Assembly (NCBI RefSeq): GCF_900103735.1
Contig: NZ_FMXE01000015.1
Coordinates: forward strand, 47,432-111,431
Length of the DNA: 64,000 nt
Reading direction: 5' to 3'
Origin: Algoriphagus alkaliphilus
GTDB lineage: Bacteria; Bacteroidota; Bacteroidia; Cytophagales; Cyclobacteriaceae
The notes beneath the pieces were generated by a model, which did no database searches, was not told the origin of the DNA, and saw only the letters and a program-made list of their open reading frames with translations. The position numbers and the translations under genes were made by a program. Shown here piece after piece: positions 55,304 to 63,678 of this stretch; the stretch's first letter is position 1, and each line of letters begins with the position of its first letter.

Positions 55304-56008
55304 TCACCTACTATGCAGCCCACACTCCTTTTTCGAGTCTTCCCACCACCAACGGCCGGCGCGGGCGTCTTCGCCGGGGAGAATTGCCCGGGTACAGGGA
55401 GCGCATCCAATGCTGACAAATCCCTGATCGTGTAGCGGATTATATGGAATTCGATGTTCGTTGATATACCCAATCATCTGATCAAAAGTCCAGTTCAATA
55501 GCGGATTGTACTTGATGATCTGATTTCCTTCGTCCCACTCGATGTGCTTCATATCGCTCCGATTGGCGCTCTGTTCGGCTCTGAGTCCAGTAATCCACAC
55601 TTGATTCCCCGCCAAGGCTCGCTTCAACGGTTCCACTTTTCTGACAAAGCAACAAGATTTTCTATTTTCTACCGAGTCATAAAACCCATTGATTCCTATC
55701 TCATCCACCAATTTTTCCACGGAAGAAGTCTCGGGATAATAGACTTTGATACGGGTTTTGTATTTGCTTTCTGTTCTCGAAAGAAGCTCCAAAGTCTCAG
55801 GAAACAGCCGCCCAGTATCCAGAGAAAAAATCTGAATCGGTAAGTTTTGCGAAGCAATCAATTGTGTAATCACCTGATCTTCCTGACCCAAGGAGGTAGA
55901 AAACACGACTTTCCCCGGAAAGAGGTCGGCAATCAATGCCAGGCCTTCTTCCGCTGAAAGTGCGCTAAGCTTCGCTTCAAGATCTGACAAGTTCTGTTGC
56001 TGGCTCAT
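55304..56008 (-). CDS. cysH: Adenylyl-sulfate reductase, 4Fe-4S type (CysH)
   Basis: 234 residues from MSQQQNLSD at 56008; a start at 56083 would overlap the DUF2061 gene further and is not favoured. PP-loop-like FSTSLGQEDQVITQLI, then CysCys in RKSCCFVRK and CxxC in IGCAPCTR, the iron-sulfur ligands of APS reductases. It reduces APS (rather than PAPS) to sulfite, consistent with no cysC in the cluster. The end has three Trp in a row (GRWWWEDSKKECG), with the catalytic Cys in KKECGLH. Confidence 0.95.
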   Translation of the reverse strand: MSQQQNLSDLEAKLSALSAEEGLALIADLFPGKVVFSTSLGQEDQVITQLIASQNLPIQIFSLDTGRLFPETLELLSRTESKYKTRIKVYYPETSSVEKLVDEIGINGFYDSVENRKSCCFVRKVEPLKRALAGNQVWITGLRAEQSANRSDMKHIEWDEGNQIIKYNPLLNWTFDQMIGYINEHRIPYNPLHDQGFVSIGCAPCTRAILPGEDARAGRWWWEDSKKECGLHSR

Positions 56009-56255
56009 TGATTTTTTCTTTAGTTGCATTCTCCCATACCCGTTCGTGCACGTAGTACAACAATATTTTGGTGACCACTTCAACGGAACCTATGGATACC
56101 GCCATTACCAGTTGACCGGTTATGATAAAGGATATGACTATCTTATCCATGATACCCACAATCCTCCAGGAAATTGACTTGAGCAAACTTTTGGCATTGC
56201 TGTCTTTTCCGGGTTTGGAGAAAAAAAGCCTCTTGGCGAATTGGTCTGAAATCAT
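55977..56255 (-). CDS. DUF2061 membrane protein
   Basis: 92 residues with two membrane segments (IVGIMDKIVISFIITGQLVM, SVEVVTKILLYYV) and the family marker ISWRIVG near residue 28 and ERVWE. DUF2061 proteins lie near sulfur-assimilation genes in many Bacteroidota; a transport or accessory role is possible but unproven. It overlaps cysH by 32 nt and follows the Rrf2 regulator by 73 bp. Confidence 0.85.
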   Translation of the reverse strand: MISDQFAKRLFFSKPGKDSNAKSLLKSISWRIVGIMDKIVISFIITGQLVMAVSIGSVEVVTKILLYYVHERVWENATKEKINEPATELVRS

Positions 56256-56328
56256 GAAGTTATATACGAAGGGAGAGACAAAAGTATATAAACCCTATAA
56301 AAATTATAGACTTAATGATAAAAAAATT

Positions 56329-56745
56329 TTATTCGCCGTCTAGAATATCCTGTAAAGTCTTGTTTTCCAATATTTTAAGTGTCTCGTCTCGGACTTGAAT
56401 CATAACCTTATTGATACCGCAATGAGCTTCATCCTTGCATTCGGCACAGGGTTCATAATAGTTGAGACTGACACAGGGAAGCAAAGCAATGGGTCCATCC
56501 AATAGTCGAATAACTTTGGAAAGGGGAATATCTTTGGGTTCTTTGATCAGATAATACCCCCCGCCTTTTCCTTTTTTGCTGCCAAGGTAGCCGGCCTTCC
56601 GGAGTTCGAGGAGGATATTTTCTAGGAACTTATGCGAAATCCCATGCTCCTCCGCGATATCCTGAATCAGGACAGTTTTAGTTTCACGGTGCTTGCCGAG
56701 GTAAGTTAGGGCATGAAGGGCGTACTTGGTCTTTTTGGAAAGCAT
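56329..56745 (-). CDS. Rrf2-family regulator of the sulfate cluster
   Basis: 138 residues from MLSKKTKYALHALTYL at 56745; the two codons before give TTG ATC. Winged-helix with IQDIAEEHGISHKFLENIL as recognition region. Four Cys in PCVSLNYYEPCAECKDEAHC could bind Fe-S or another ligand, as in IscR, though the spacing is not the IscR one. Rrf2 members such as CymR sense cysteine supply; control of the adjacent cys genes is inferred from position. Confidence 0.85.
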   Translation of the reverse strand: MLSKKTKYALHALTYLGKHRETKTVLIQDIAEEHGISHKFLENILLELRKAGYLGSKKGKGGGYYLIKEPKDIPLSKVIRLLDGPIALLPCVSLNYYEPCAECKDEAHCGINKVMIQVRDETLKILENKTLQDILDGE

Positions 56746-56800
56746 GATCAAAAATACAGGATTTCTCCAAATAGCCTAGTACGGGGGTGGGGAATTGAAA

Positions 56801-56824
56801 AATCCCCGACTTATGCCGGGGATT
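56801..56824 (-). terminator. Hairpin 4 after htpG
   Basis: Minus strand AATCCCCGGC, loop ATAA, GTCGGGGATT then TTTTTC. It is the last of four consecutive hairpins and the best terminator before the cys operon. Confidence 0.75.
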
Positions 56825-56831
56825 GGGATAA

Positions 56832-56864
56832 AAACCTTTGAGGTTTTAGAAACCTCGAAGGTTT
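56832..56864 (-). terminator. Hairpin 3 after htpG
   Basis: Minus strand AAACCTTCGAGGTTT and AAACCTCAAAGGTTT pair, followed by T residues. Its style resembles the palindrome in the methyltransferase gene at 24690. Confidence 0.65.
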
Positions 56865-56876
56865 CCAAATAAAACC

Positions 56877-56909
56877 CTTCGACTCTAGTCACACTGAGCG
56901 GAGTCGAAG
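56877..56909. repeat. CTTCGACTC dyad (hairpin 2)
   Basis: CTTCGACTC and GAGTCGAAG pair around TAGTCACACTGAGCG. A related half (CTTCGACTCCGCTCAGCCTGAC) occurs at 49510. Confidence 0.7.
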
Positions 56910-56920
56910 TGTCAGGGTGA

Positions 56921-56957
56921 AAAAAGACCTTCGGGGTTTTTGGAAACCCCAAAGGTC
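56921..56957 (-). terminator. Hairpin 1, terminator of htpG
   Basis: Minus strand GACCTTTGGGGTTT and AAACCCCGAAGGTC pair around CCAA with a TTTTT tail, starting 8 bp after the htpG stop. Confidence 0.85.
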
Positions 56958-56964
56958 TCTCATA

Positions 56965-58851
56965 TCAAATCATCTCCACACTTCGCTTAACGAAGGCAGT
57001 CAGATCTTTACCGGTCAATAAGCCTTGGGAAAGTAATGCCAAGTCAAAAGCCTGCTTGGCCAATCGCTCTTTTTCTTCTTCAGACTCGGCCTTTAGTACT
57101 TTGTCTACCATGGGGTGATTTCCGTTGATGGCGACTTTGTAGCTGTCAGGCAGACTGCCATAGAAGCTCATCGGTCCGCCTCCGTTCTGCGCCATATCCT
57201 TCATCCGACGCATCCACTCTTCCATGGTGATGGTGACAGGCATCTCTTCCGGACTAAGGCCTTCTACCTCCACGGTGTAGTTTTTATTATTGATCGCCTT
57301 TTCGAAGAGCTCCTTCACCACTTTGCTTTGATCTTCGGTGAGGAGATTGGCGTAGGTAGAATCCGTTTGAATCAATTTCTCGACCACATCGGCATCCACT
57401 CTCTTGAGTTGGGTCTTTTCCAACTTAGTCTCCAAATGCTGGATAAAGTGACTGTCAATCGGCGAATCCAATACCAAGACATCAAAGCCTTTCTTCTCAG
57501 CAGACTGGATAAATCCATCCTGCTTATTCAGGTCAGTGGCGTACAAGAAAATCGTCTGCTCGTTTTTGTCAGTTTGGATAGCCTTTACCTTTTCACGGTA
57601 TTCGTCCAAGGTGAAGTATTCGTCTTTTGTATTTTTAAGCAGCGTAAACTCCTTGCCTTTTTCGTAGAATTTATCTTCGGAGATCATCCCGTACTTCACG
57701 AAGAGTCCGATATCGCTCCACTTGGCTTCGTAGGCTTTTCTGTCTTTTTTGTACAGTTCAGAAAGTTTGTCAGCTACCTTTTTGGTGATGTAGTTGTTAA
57801 TTTTCTTCACGTTACCATCAGCTTGCAAGAAGCTTCGGGATACGTTAAGCGGAATGTCCGGAGAATCAATCACCCCATGAAGCAGCATCAGGAATTCAGG
57901 AACGATGTCCTTCACCTCATCTGTGATAAATACCTGACGGCTGAAAAGTTTGATTTTATTGCGCTGAAGCTCGAATTCGTTTTTGACCTTCGGGAAATAC
58001 AACACTCCGGTCAAGTTGAAAGGATAATCCACATTCAGGTGAATCCAGAAAAGCGGATCCTCACCCATTGGATAGAGGCTCTTGTAGAATGCGAGGTAAT
58101 CCTCGTCCTTCAAATCGCTTGGCGACTTGGTCCAAAGTGGCGCAGTCGTATTGATGATGTTGTCCACTTCGACAGACTTCCACTTTTTCTCACCTTTGTC
58201 ATCGATGCCGTCTTCTACAGACTCGGATTTGGTTCCGAACTTGATCGGTACGGGAAGGAATTTTGCGTATTTATCTAAGATTCCCTGAAGCTTCCACTTG
58301 TCGAGGAACTCTTCGGAATCCTCGTTGATGTGCAGGATAATGTCTGTACCACGGGTTTTCTTTTTGCCCTTTTTGATCTCAAACTCGGTGCTGCCGTCGC
58401 AAGTCCAAATGGCAGGTTCTGCGCCATCCTGATAGGAAAGCGTGTGGATTTCCACGTTTTTGGCGACCATGAATGCGGAGTAGAAACCCAAACCAAACTT
58501 ACCGATGATCTCATTGGCATCTTTGGCATCTTTGAATTTCTCGACGAATTCGGTGGCACCGGAGAAAGCAATCTGGTTGATGTACTTTTTGATCTCCTCG
58601 GCAGTCATTCCGAGACCTTTGTCGGAGATGGTGATGGTTTTCTTTTTCTCATCAAAAGCCACTTCGACAGTCACATCACCCAGTTCGCCGGTGTACTGAC
58701 CTAATGTCGCGAGTCGCTTGATTTTTTGGGTCGCATCTACCGCGTTGGAGACGAGTTCCCGAAGGAAAATCTCATGGTCGGAGTATAGGAATTTCTTGAT
58801 AATCGGGAAAATGTTCTCGGTATGGATCGAGATCGTGCCTTTTTCCTGCAT
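56965..58851 (-). CDS. htpG: Molecular chaperone HtpG (Hsp90)
   Basis: 628 residues. N-terminal GHKL ATPase with ELVSNAVDA, ISDKGLGM and FGLGFYSAFMVA, then the middle domain (FPKVKNEFELQRNKIKLFSRQV) and C-terminal dimer domain (NGNHPMVD, LLSQGLLTG). It helps fold client proteins under stress. Monocistronic, with four hairpins behind it. Confidence 0.98.
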   Translation of the reverse strand: MQEKGTISIHTENIFPIIKKFLYSDHEIFLRELVSNAVDATQKIKRLATLGQYTGELGDVTVEVAFDEKKKTITISDKGLGMTAEEIKKYINQIAFSGATEFVEKFKDAKDANEIIGKFGLGFYSAFMVAKNVEIHTLSYQDGAEPAIWTCDGSTEFEIKKGKKKTRGTDIILHINEDSEEFLDKWKLQGILDKYAKFLPVPIKFGTKSESVEDGIDDKGEKKWKSVEVDNIINTTAPLWTKSPSDLKDEDYLAFYKSLYPMGEDPLFWIHLNVDYPFNLTGVLYFPKVKNEFELQRNKIKLFSRQVFITDEVKDIVPEFLMLLHGVIDSPDIPLNVSRSFLQADGNVKKINNYITKKVADKLSELYKKDRKAYEAKWSDIGLFVKYGMISEDKFYEKGKEFTLLKNTKDEYFTLDEYREKVKAIQTDKNEQTIFLYATDLNKQDGFIQSAEKKGFDVLVLDSPIDSHFIQHLETKLEKTQLKRVDADVVEKLIQTDSTYANLLTEDQSKVVKELFEKAINNKNYTVEVEGLSPEEMPVTITMEEWMRRMKDMAQNGGGPMSFYGSLPDSYKVAINGNHPMVDKVLKAESEEEKERLAKQAFDLALLSQGLLTGKDLTAFVKRSVEMI

Positions 58852-59154
58852 GGGTATAAGTCGGTTTAAAGATTACAAAATAGTTACGTGTGCAGGGTAT
58901 CAATGCCTGTTCCAAGAGTGAAAAAGTGACAAGATGACAGAATTTTATAGAGACATGCTACGCGAGATAGAAAGAGATATGCTTCGCGAAATAAAAAGGA
59001 AATAAGTTTTGCGAAATACTATGGAAATAAGCCCTCCTTCGTCGGGGGAAATAGTAGTAATAGCCCCCTATGAAGATACTAGACCTGAGGAGCTATTGAC
59101 AGAAATATTTCGCGCCCGAAGGGTGCTTTGTTTCAATTGTATTTCAACTGTGTT
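58852..59154. other. Gap with a 24-bp tandem repeat
   Basis: Between htpG and the SDR gene. A 24-bp unit GAGAYATGCTWCGCGARATA... occurs at 58950 and 58974, with a weak third copy after 58998. A frame at 58934-59005 (ATG to TAA) would encode MTEFYRDMLREIERDMLREIKRK-like repeats of only 23 residues. The rest holds short repeats such as TTTCAACTGT near 59140. Confidence 0.5.
58950..58997. repeat. 24-bp tandem repeat, two units
   Basis: Two 24-bp units differ at a few sites only and keep the reading frame of a 23-residue ORF. A third, poor unit follows. Confidence 0.7.
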
Positions 59155-59976
59155 TCAACTGTATTTAAAACCCAATGGATCCTGAAACTCAAACTCAAAT
59201 CCCGTCTCCAAAATCTTACTGGAATCAATCAAGCGATCTAAACCTTCCGGTTCGTTTTGATAACTGGTTGGAGGATCAATCCCGAATTCCACAGCATTTT
59301 TTTCATAAATCTCCCTCCGCAGGGGATGAATCGGAGCTACTCCATTGAAAGTTTGATTCCAGAGCTCTTTTTCAATCACCCAAGCCAAAATTCCCACTGC
59401 ATCATTCTGATGGATAAAGTTGACCCGGGTATGACCCGCTACATTTTCCCTTCCTGAAAAATACTTCCCCGGAATCCGATCATTTCCCATCAAACCACCA
59501 AATCGGACAATCGTCAAATCATAACTTCGCCCTTTTTCCATCAGCTGCTCCGATCGGAAAAGAATGTCATTCCCTGCGTTTTCTAAAGTCATTGGAAATT
59601 CCTCGGAATACGCTTCCTCAGACAGGGAATCAGGATAAATACCTGTGCTGGAGACAAAAATCACCCTCTTAATAGGCGAATTATCAAGCAGACTTCTGAG
59701 GTATTTGAGTTGCTCCAGGTGGAATTCTCCATTTCCCGAACGGATCCTCGGAGGAATATTGACTACCAGGATCTCAGCCTGAAAGAGGGAATTGAAGCCG
59801 ATTCCTTCGGGATGGGGATTTAAGGAAAACCGGATCGCCTTGAGTCCACTTTTGGAAAGGTTCTCCTGCTTTTCGGCAGAAGTGGTAGATCCCAAGACTT
59901 GGAAACCTTTTTCCTTCAATTGAATGCCTAAAGGTTCACCTATCCAACCTAGACCAATGATTGATACTGTTCGCAT
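59155..59976 (-). CDS. SDR/epimerase-like NAD(P)-binding protein (YeeZ-like)
   Basis: 273 residues. Rossmann fold with IIGLGWIGEPLGIQL at the N-terminus (GxGxxG), VIFVSSTGIYPD in the middle and VRFGGLMGNDRIPG, the pattern of atypical short-chain dehydrogenases of the YeeZ type. The reaction is unknown. The C-terminus matches the end of the family (GFEFEFQDPLGFKY). Confidence 0.8.
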   Translation of the reverse strand: MRTVSIIGLGWIGEPLGIQLKEKGFQVLGSTTSAEKQENLSKSGLKAIRFSLNPHPEGIGFNSLFQAEILVVNIPPRIRSGNGEFHLEQLKYLRSLLDNSPIKRVIFVSSTGIYPDSLSEEAYSEEFPMTLENAGNDILFRSEQLMEKGRSYDLTIVRFGGLMGNDRIPGKYFSGRENVAGHTRVNFIHQNDAVGILAWVIEKELWNQTFNGVAPIHPLRREIYEKNAVEFGIDPPTSYQNEPEGLDRLIDSSKILETGFEFEFQDPLGFKYS

Positions 59977-59985
59977 AATTTATTT

Positions 59986-60191
59986 TTGCCACTACGACTC
60001 AAAGACGGTAAGTCTTAGTTACAAGTTATTGGGTTACTTGTTTTTTGTAACATATATAGAGTTCAAATTTAAAATTTCTAAAATCTGATTTTTTAAAAAA
60101 TGTCGAATATCGAATGCTAAATTATGAATGTCGAAGTACTACAGAATTTTAGATTTTAAACTTCTTTGCGGCTTGGCGACTTAGTGGCAAC
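59986..60191. repeat. Imperfect inverted-repeat element
   Basis: GCCACTACGACTCAAAGACG at 59988 is partly repeated as a reverse complement near 60166-60190 (TTTGCGGCTTGGCGACTTAGTGGC). The spacer has a ATGTCGAATATCGAATGC word near 60100. It lies in the gap between two minus-strand genes. Confidence 0.45.
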
Positions 60192-60197
60192 CCCCAA

Positions 60198-60227
60198 CAA
60201 AAAACCTCCCGTAGGAGGCTTTTTTTA
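60198..60227. terminator. Terminator of the hydroxylase gene
   Basis: AAAAAACCTCC and GGAGGCTTTTTT form a stem around CGTA with A and T runs on the two sides, so it could work on both strands. It begins at the stop codon of the minus-strand gene. Confidence 0.8.
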
Positions 60228-60851
60228 ATCTTTTTTGGGCAAGGTGCCCAACAAGTAATCCCAAAGTGGTGAACTTACGCCAAAGGAAGTATCGGGATCT
60301 TTGTAATGGTGAATTGCATGATTTACCCAAAGTATTTTCAGGAAATTCTTAGGGGGATTGAAGCGGTGTACAATAAAGTGGACACTCAAATACGCAGTAT
60401 ATCCGATCAGAAATCCGGGTAGAAAATACAGGGAATACTCCCCCATAATCAAATTGAAGATCAAATATAAAATCGCAGCATAGGCAGCGCTGACAAAGGG
60501 CGGCATGGCCAATCGATCCTTGTCCCTCGGATAGTCGTGGTGAACACCATGCACTGAATACTGCAGCTTATCTTTCAAGGGAGTATCCGGTTCCATGTGA
60601 AAGAAATGCTTGTGCATCATGTATTCCACGAAAGTGAATGCAAACATTCCCAAAAACATCACCAATAAACCAATTCCCAATCCAATCTCCGTAGTAGTCA
60701 AGGCATAATAAAAGGATACCGAAGCAATTGACATAAATAAGGTGATCGGCACCATGATGTGGGTTCTGGAAAGTCTTTCCAGAATCGGACTAGAAAACAT
60801 ATGGGCCGAACCAAAATTGTCAGGCTTTTCCAATCTTCCAATCTTTTTCAT
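60225..60851 (-). CDS. Fatty acid hydroxylase/sterol desaturase family protein
   Basis: 208 residues, four membrane segments. Di-iron His boxes are all there: HKHFFH, HGVHHDYP, HFIVHR and HAIHHY. This family hydroxylates fatty acyl chains; in Bacteroidota a role on sphingolipids or other lipids is plausible. The ends match the family (DYLLGTLP). The substrate is inferred, not seen. Confidence 0.88.
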   Translation of the reverse strand: MKKIGRLEKPDNFGSAHMFSSPILERLSRTHIMVPITLFMSIASVSFYYALTTTEIGLGIGLLVMFLGMFAFTFVEYMMHKHFFHMEPDTPLKDKLQYSVHGVHHDYPRDKDRLAMPPFVSAAYAAILYLIFNLIMGEYSLYFLPGFLIGYTAYLSVHFIVHRFNPPKNFLKILWVNHAIHHYKDPDTSFGVSSPLWDYLLGTLPKKD

Positions 60852-60974
60852 AGATAAATAATAAGTTAAGAAAGCAAATGAATTAATTACCGTTCATGGG
60901 CTTAACTCAGCCGTAAAGATAAGGTTTTTGAGCTTTGTGTAAATATTTTTGAAGCTGATTTATATCAATAAATC

Positions 60975-62111
60975 TCAGACTTCCGTCAAGGTTGAAGCTA
61001 TAGTTTTCTCATAATAAGCAACATATAGAGGGAGAATCTGGTCTATATCAAAAACCTTGGCTCTTGCAAGTGCCCGCTCTTTGAAACCTTGAAGATTTTC
61101 ATCCGCCAAAATAATCTTGGCTTTTAGAGTCATGTCTTCGACATCGCCCACGTTACAGCAAAATCCCGTCACCCCATCCAGGTTCAATTCCGGAATACCA
61201 CCGGCATTGGAAGATAAAACCGGCACCTCACAGGCCATTGCCTCCAATGCGGCAAGTCCAAAGCTCTCTTTTTCCGAAGGCATCAAAAACAAATCGGCTA
61301 CAGAAAGGACCTCTTCAACGGCATCAAGCTTTCCTAAAAAGCGGATATCGTCACAAGTCCCGAGTGTTCGGCAAAGTCGCTCCATACGATCTCGCTCCGG
61401 TCCATCCCCTACCAAAAGTAATTTGACGGGAATGGTCTTTCTCACCTCATAAAACACCTGAATCACATCCTCTACGCGCTTTACCTTTCGAAAATTGGAA
61501 GTATGAACAAGTAATTTTTCACCCTGTGGACAAATCGCCATTTTAAAGTGATCCTTCCGCTGGCGTTTGAAGCGCTCCAAGTCAATAAAATTTGGGATGA
61601 CTTCTATGTCTCTTTTGATATCAAAGTACTCATAGGTTTCTTTTCTCAAGTCCTCTGATACCGCTGTTACCCCATCCGATTGATTGATAGAAAAAGTAAC
61701 GACAGGCTCATAACTTGGGTCTTTGCCCACTAGCGTGATATCTGTTCCATGCAGCGTAGTCACTACCGGAATCTGAATCCCCTCTGTCTTCAGTATCTGC
61801 TTGGCCATATAGGCCGCCGAAGCATGAGGTATGGCATAATGCACATGGAGCAAATCCAAATTTTCATATTTTACCACACTGACCATTTTGCTGGCAAGCG
61901 CAAGTTCGTAAGGAGCATGCTCAAACAGCGGGTAGCTTTTGATATCTACTTCATGATAGAATAAATTTTCACTGAAAAAATCAAGCCGCATCGGTTGCTT
62001 GTAAGTGATGAAATGAACCTCATGGCCGACTTTTGCCAAGCCTTTGCCAAGTTCTGTGGCGACTACGCCACTGCCCCCAAAAGTAGGGTAACAAACAATT
62101 CCTATTTTCAT
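60975..62111 (-). CDS. bshA: N-acetyl-glucosaminyl L-malate synthase BshA
   Basis: 378 residues, GT4-type glycosyltransferase. GIVCYPTFGGSGVVATELG at the start and ESFGLAALEAMACEVPVLS near 280 are diagnostic for BshA. It makes GlcNAc-malate, the first step of bacillithiol, the main low-mass thiol of many Bacteroidota. It stands 123 bp from the hydroxylase. bshB and bshC are not in the window. Confidence 0.95.
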   Translation of the reverse strand: MKIGIVCYPTFGGSGVVATELGKGLAKVGHEVHFITYKQPMRLDFFSENLFYHEVDIKSYPLFEHAPYELALASKMVSVVKYENLDLLHVHYAIPHASAAYMAKQILKTEGIQIPVVTTLHGTDITLVGKDPSYEPVVTFSINQSDGVTAVSEDLRKETYEYFDIKRDIEVIPNFIDLERFKRQRKDHFKMAICPQGEKLLVHTSNFRKVKRVEDVIQVFYEVRKTIPVKLLLVGDGPERDRMERLCRTLGTCDDIRFLGKLDAVEEVLSVADLFLMPSEKESFGLAALEAMACEVPVLSSNAGGIPELNLDGVTGFCCNVGDVEDMTLKAKIILADENLQGFKERALARAKVFDIDQILPLYVAYYEKTIASTLTEV

Positions 62112-62285
62112 TTTCAGCTATTTCTGCTACTGGATTTTGACTTTTAACACGACTACTGCCTTGTTTTGTTCAAATTACTCCTTTTTTCCATTTGTATTCC
62201 TGAATGTTAACATGTTGCATTTTCAGGAGTCGGGTTTTGCAGGGAAAAAATCCTGATTATTTTCACCATATATTTAATTTTAACA

Positions 62286-63620
62286 ATGAAAAACCCACTC
62301 TTCCTTTTTGGATTGCTAGCCTTAATTTGGGCTTGCCAACCTGCTGAAAAAGCAGCTCTTGAAACTGAAAAAATCAATCCCGCCGCCTATTGGGGAGAAA
62401 ATCCCTGGCCGGAAATCCGAAAAAAACGGATCAATCAGCTCCTTCCCGAAGCCTTAAAAAATGCCGGAGTCGATTTATGGCTGGTCATCTGCCGTGAAAA
62501 TTACAATGATCCCATTGCTACCCACGTCGGTGGAGAAAATGCAAGCGGAACAGCGGCATTTCTTTTTTATAATGATCAAAGCGGTTTTCATTCCCTGGTT
62601 TTTTCACCAGAAGGTGAGGCTACTGCCCTGGATGACCTGGATATCCATGAAAAGGTCGAGCGAGTGCCGAGAGGAGAATCAGCCGTGGCCAAAGCGGTAG
62701 AATTCATCAAAAAAACAGGGTTCTCCAAAGTGGCAATTAACTCCTCTGAAAGTAATGAGATGGCAGACGGTCTTACGCATAGTCAGTATCTGGATTTGGC
62801 TAGATTGATGGGAAAAGATGCCTCCAAACTGATATCCTCAGAGGATTTGGTTTACGAGTGGCTGTCAATCAAACTTCCGGAGGAAGTGGAAATCCTGAAA
62901 AAAGCAGCGCAATTGGCGGCAGATTTCCAAGTCGAGGCCTATGCAATGATCCAACCTGGTAAGACTACTGACGCAGACGTGGCCAAATTCCTCAAAGCAA
63001 AAATGGCGGAATACGGAGTGGCCGATGCTTGGCATCCCGACCAAAACCCAAATGTCAACTCAGGTCCCGATCGGGGACATTCACATGCCACGGACAAGGT
63101 CATTATGCCTGGAGATGTAATTCAGACTGATTTTGGTGTCAAACTTTACGGGATTTGGGTCAGCGACATTCAGCGTTTTGCCTACGTACTGAAAGATGGG
63201 GAAACCAAAGCTCCTGCAGCTATTCAGCAATATTGGGACTTTGGAAAGGCCGGAAGCCGAATTGCATTGGCGGCGATGAAGCCCGGAGTTAAAGGTGAAG
63301 ATGTGGATCGGGCGCAGCGCGACCTGATGGATGCCAACGGCTCGCTGTATGTACCCTGGAGTACCGGGCACCCTGTCGGCTATGTCGCACACGATGTGGG
63401 ACCAAATCTTGGTGGAGCAAGAATTCCTACTCCAAGGCCCGCCGCCCAAAAGCTTTTGAAAAAAGGGATGACCTTCGCCTTTGACGGATTTCACTGCTGG
63501 AAGCAAGCCGATGGTACCGAGAAAACCATCTCTGTGGAAGAGATGGCTGTGGTCACTGATACCGGAGCAGAATATCTGATTACGCCACAGGAAGACTTGA
63601 TTTTGGTGGGTAAAAAGTAG
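62286..63620 (+). CDS. M24-family Xaa-Pro peptidase lipoprotein
   Basis: 444 residues. Lipoprotein signal with lipobox IWAC near residue 17. A creatinase-like N-terminal domain precedes the pita-bread M24 domain with metal ligands in QTDFGV, VSDIQRF, STGHPVGYVAH and SVEEMAVV. It probably cleaves peptides with Pro at position two at the cell envelope. It stands alone with its own terminator. Confidence 0.88.
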   Translation: MKNPLFLFGLLALIWACQPAEKAALETEKINPAAYWGENPWPEIRKKRINQLLPEALKNAGVDLWLVICRENYNDPIATHVGGENASGTAAFLFYNDQSGFHSLVFSPEGEATALDDLDIHEKVERVPRGESAVAKAVEFIKKTGFSKVAINSSESNEMADGLTHSQYLDLARLMGKDASKLISSEDLVYEWLSIKLPEEVEILKKAAQLAADFQVEAYAMIQPGKTTDADVAKFLKAKMAEYGVADAWHPDQNPNVNSGPDRGHSHATDKVIMPGDVIQTDFGVKLYGIWVSDIQRFAYVLKDGETKAPAAIQQYWDFGKAGSRIALAAMKPGVKGEDVDRAQRDLMDANGSLYVPWSTGHPVGYVAHDVGPNLGGARIPTPRPAAQKLLKKGMTFAFDGFHCWKQADGTEKTISVEEMAVVTDTGAEYLITPQEDLILVGKK

Positions 63621-63642
63621 GAAAACAAGGGAACTAAGAATG

Positions 63643-63670
63643 GAGAAGGCCGGGAGACTGGCCTTTTTGT
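63643..63670 (+). terminator. Terminator of the M24 gene
   Basis: AAGGCC, loop GGGAGACT, GGCCTT then TTT. It ends 23-50 bp after the stop, and it lies just beyond the 3' end of the group II intron read on the other strand. Confidence 0.82.
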
Positions 63671-63678
63671 ATTTACAA

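Noticed and set aside
57115..58278. 387-codon plus-strand frame opposite htpG
   Set aside because: Antisense shadow of a strongly conserved chaperone gene; composition follows the htpG codons.
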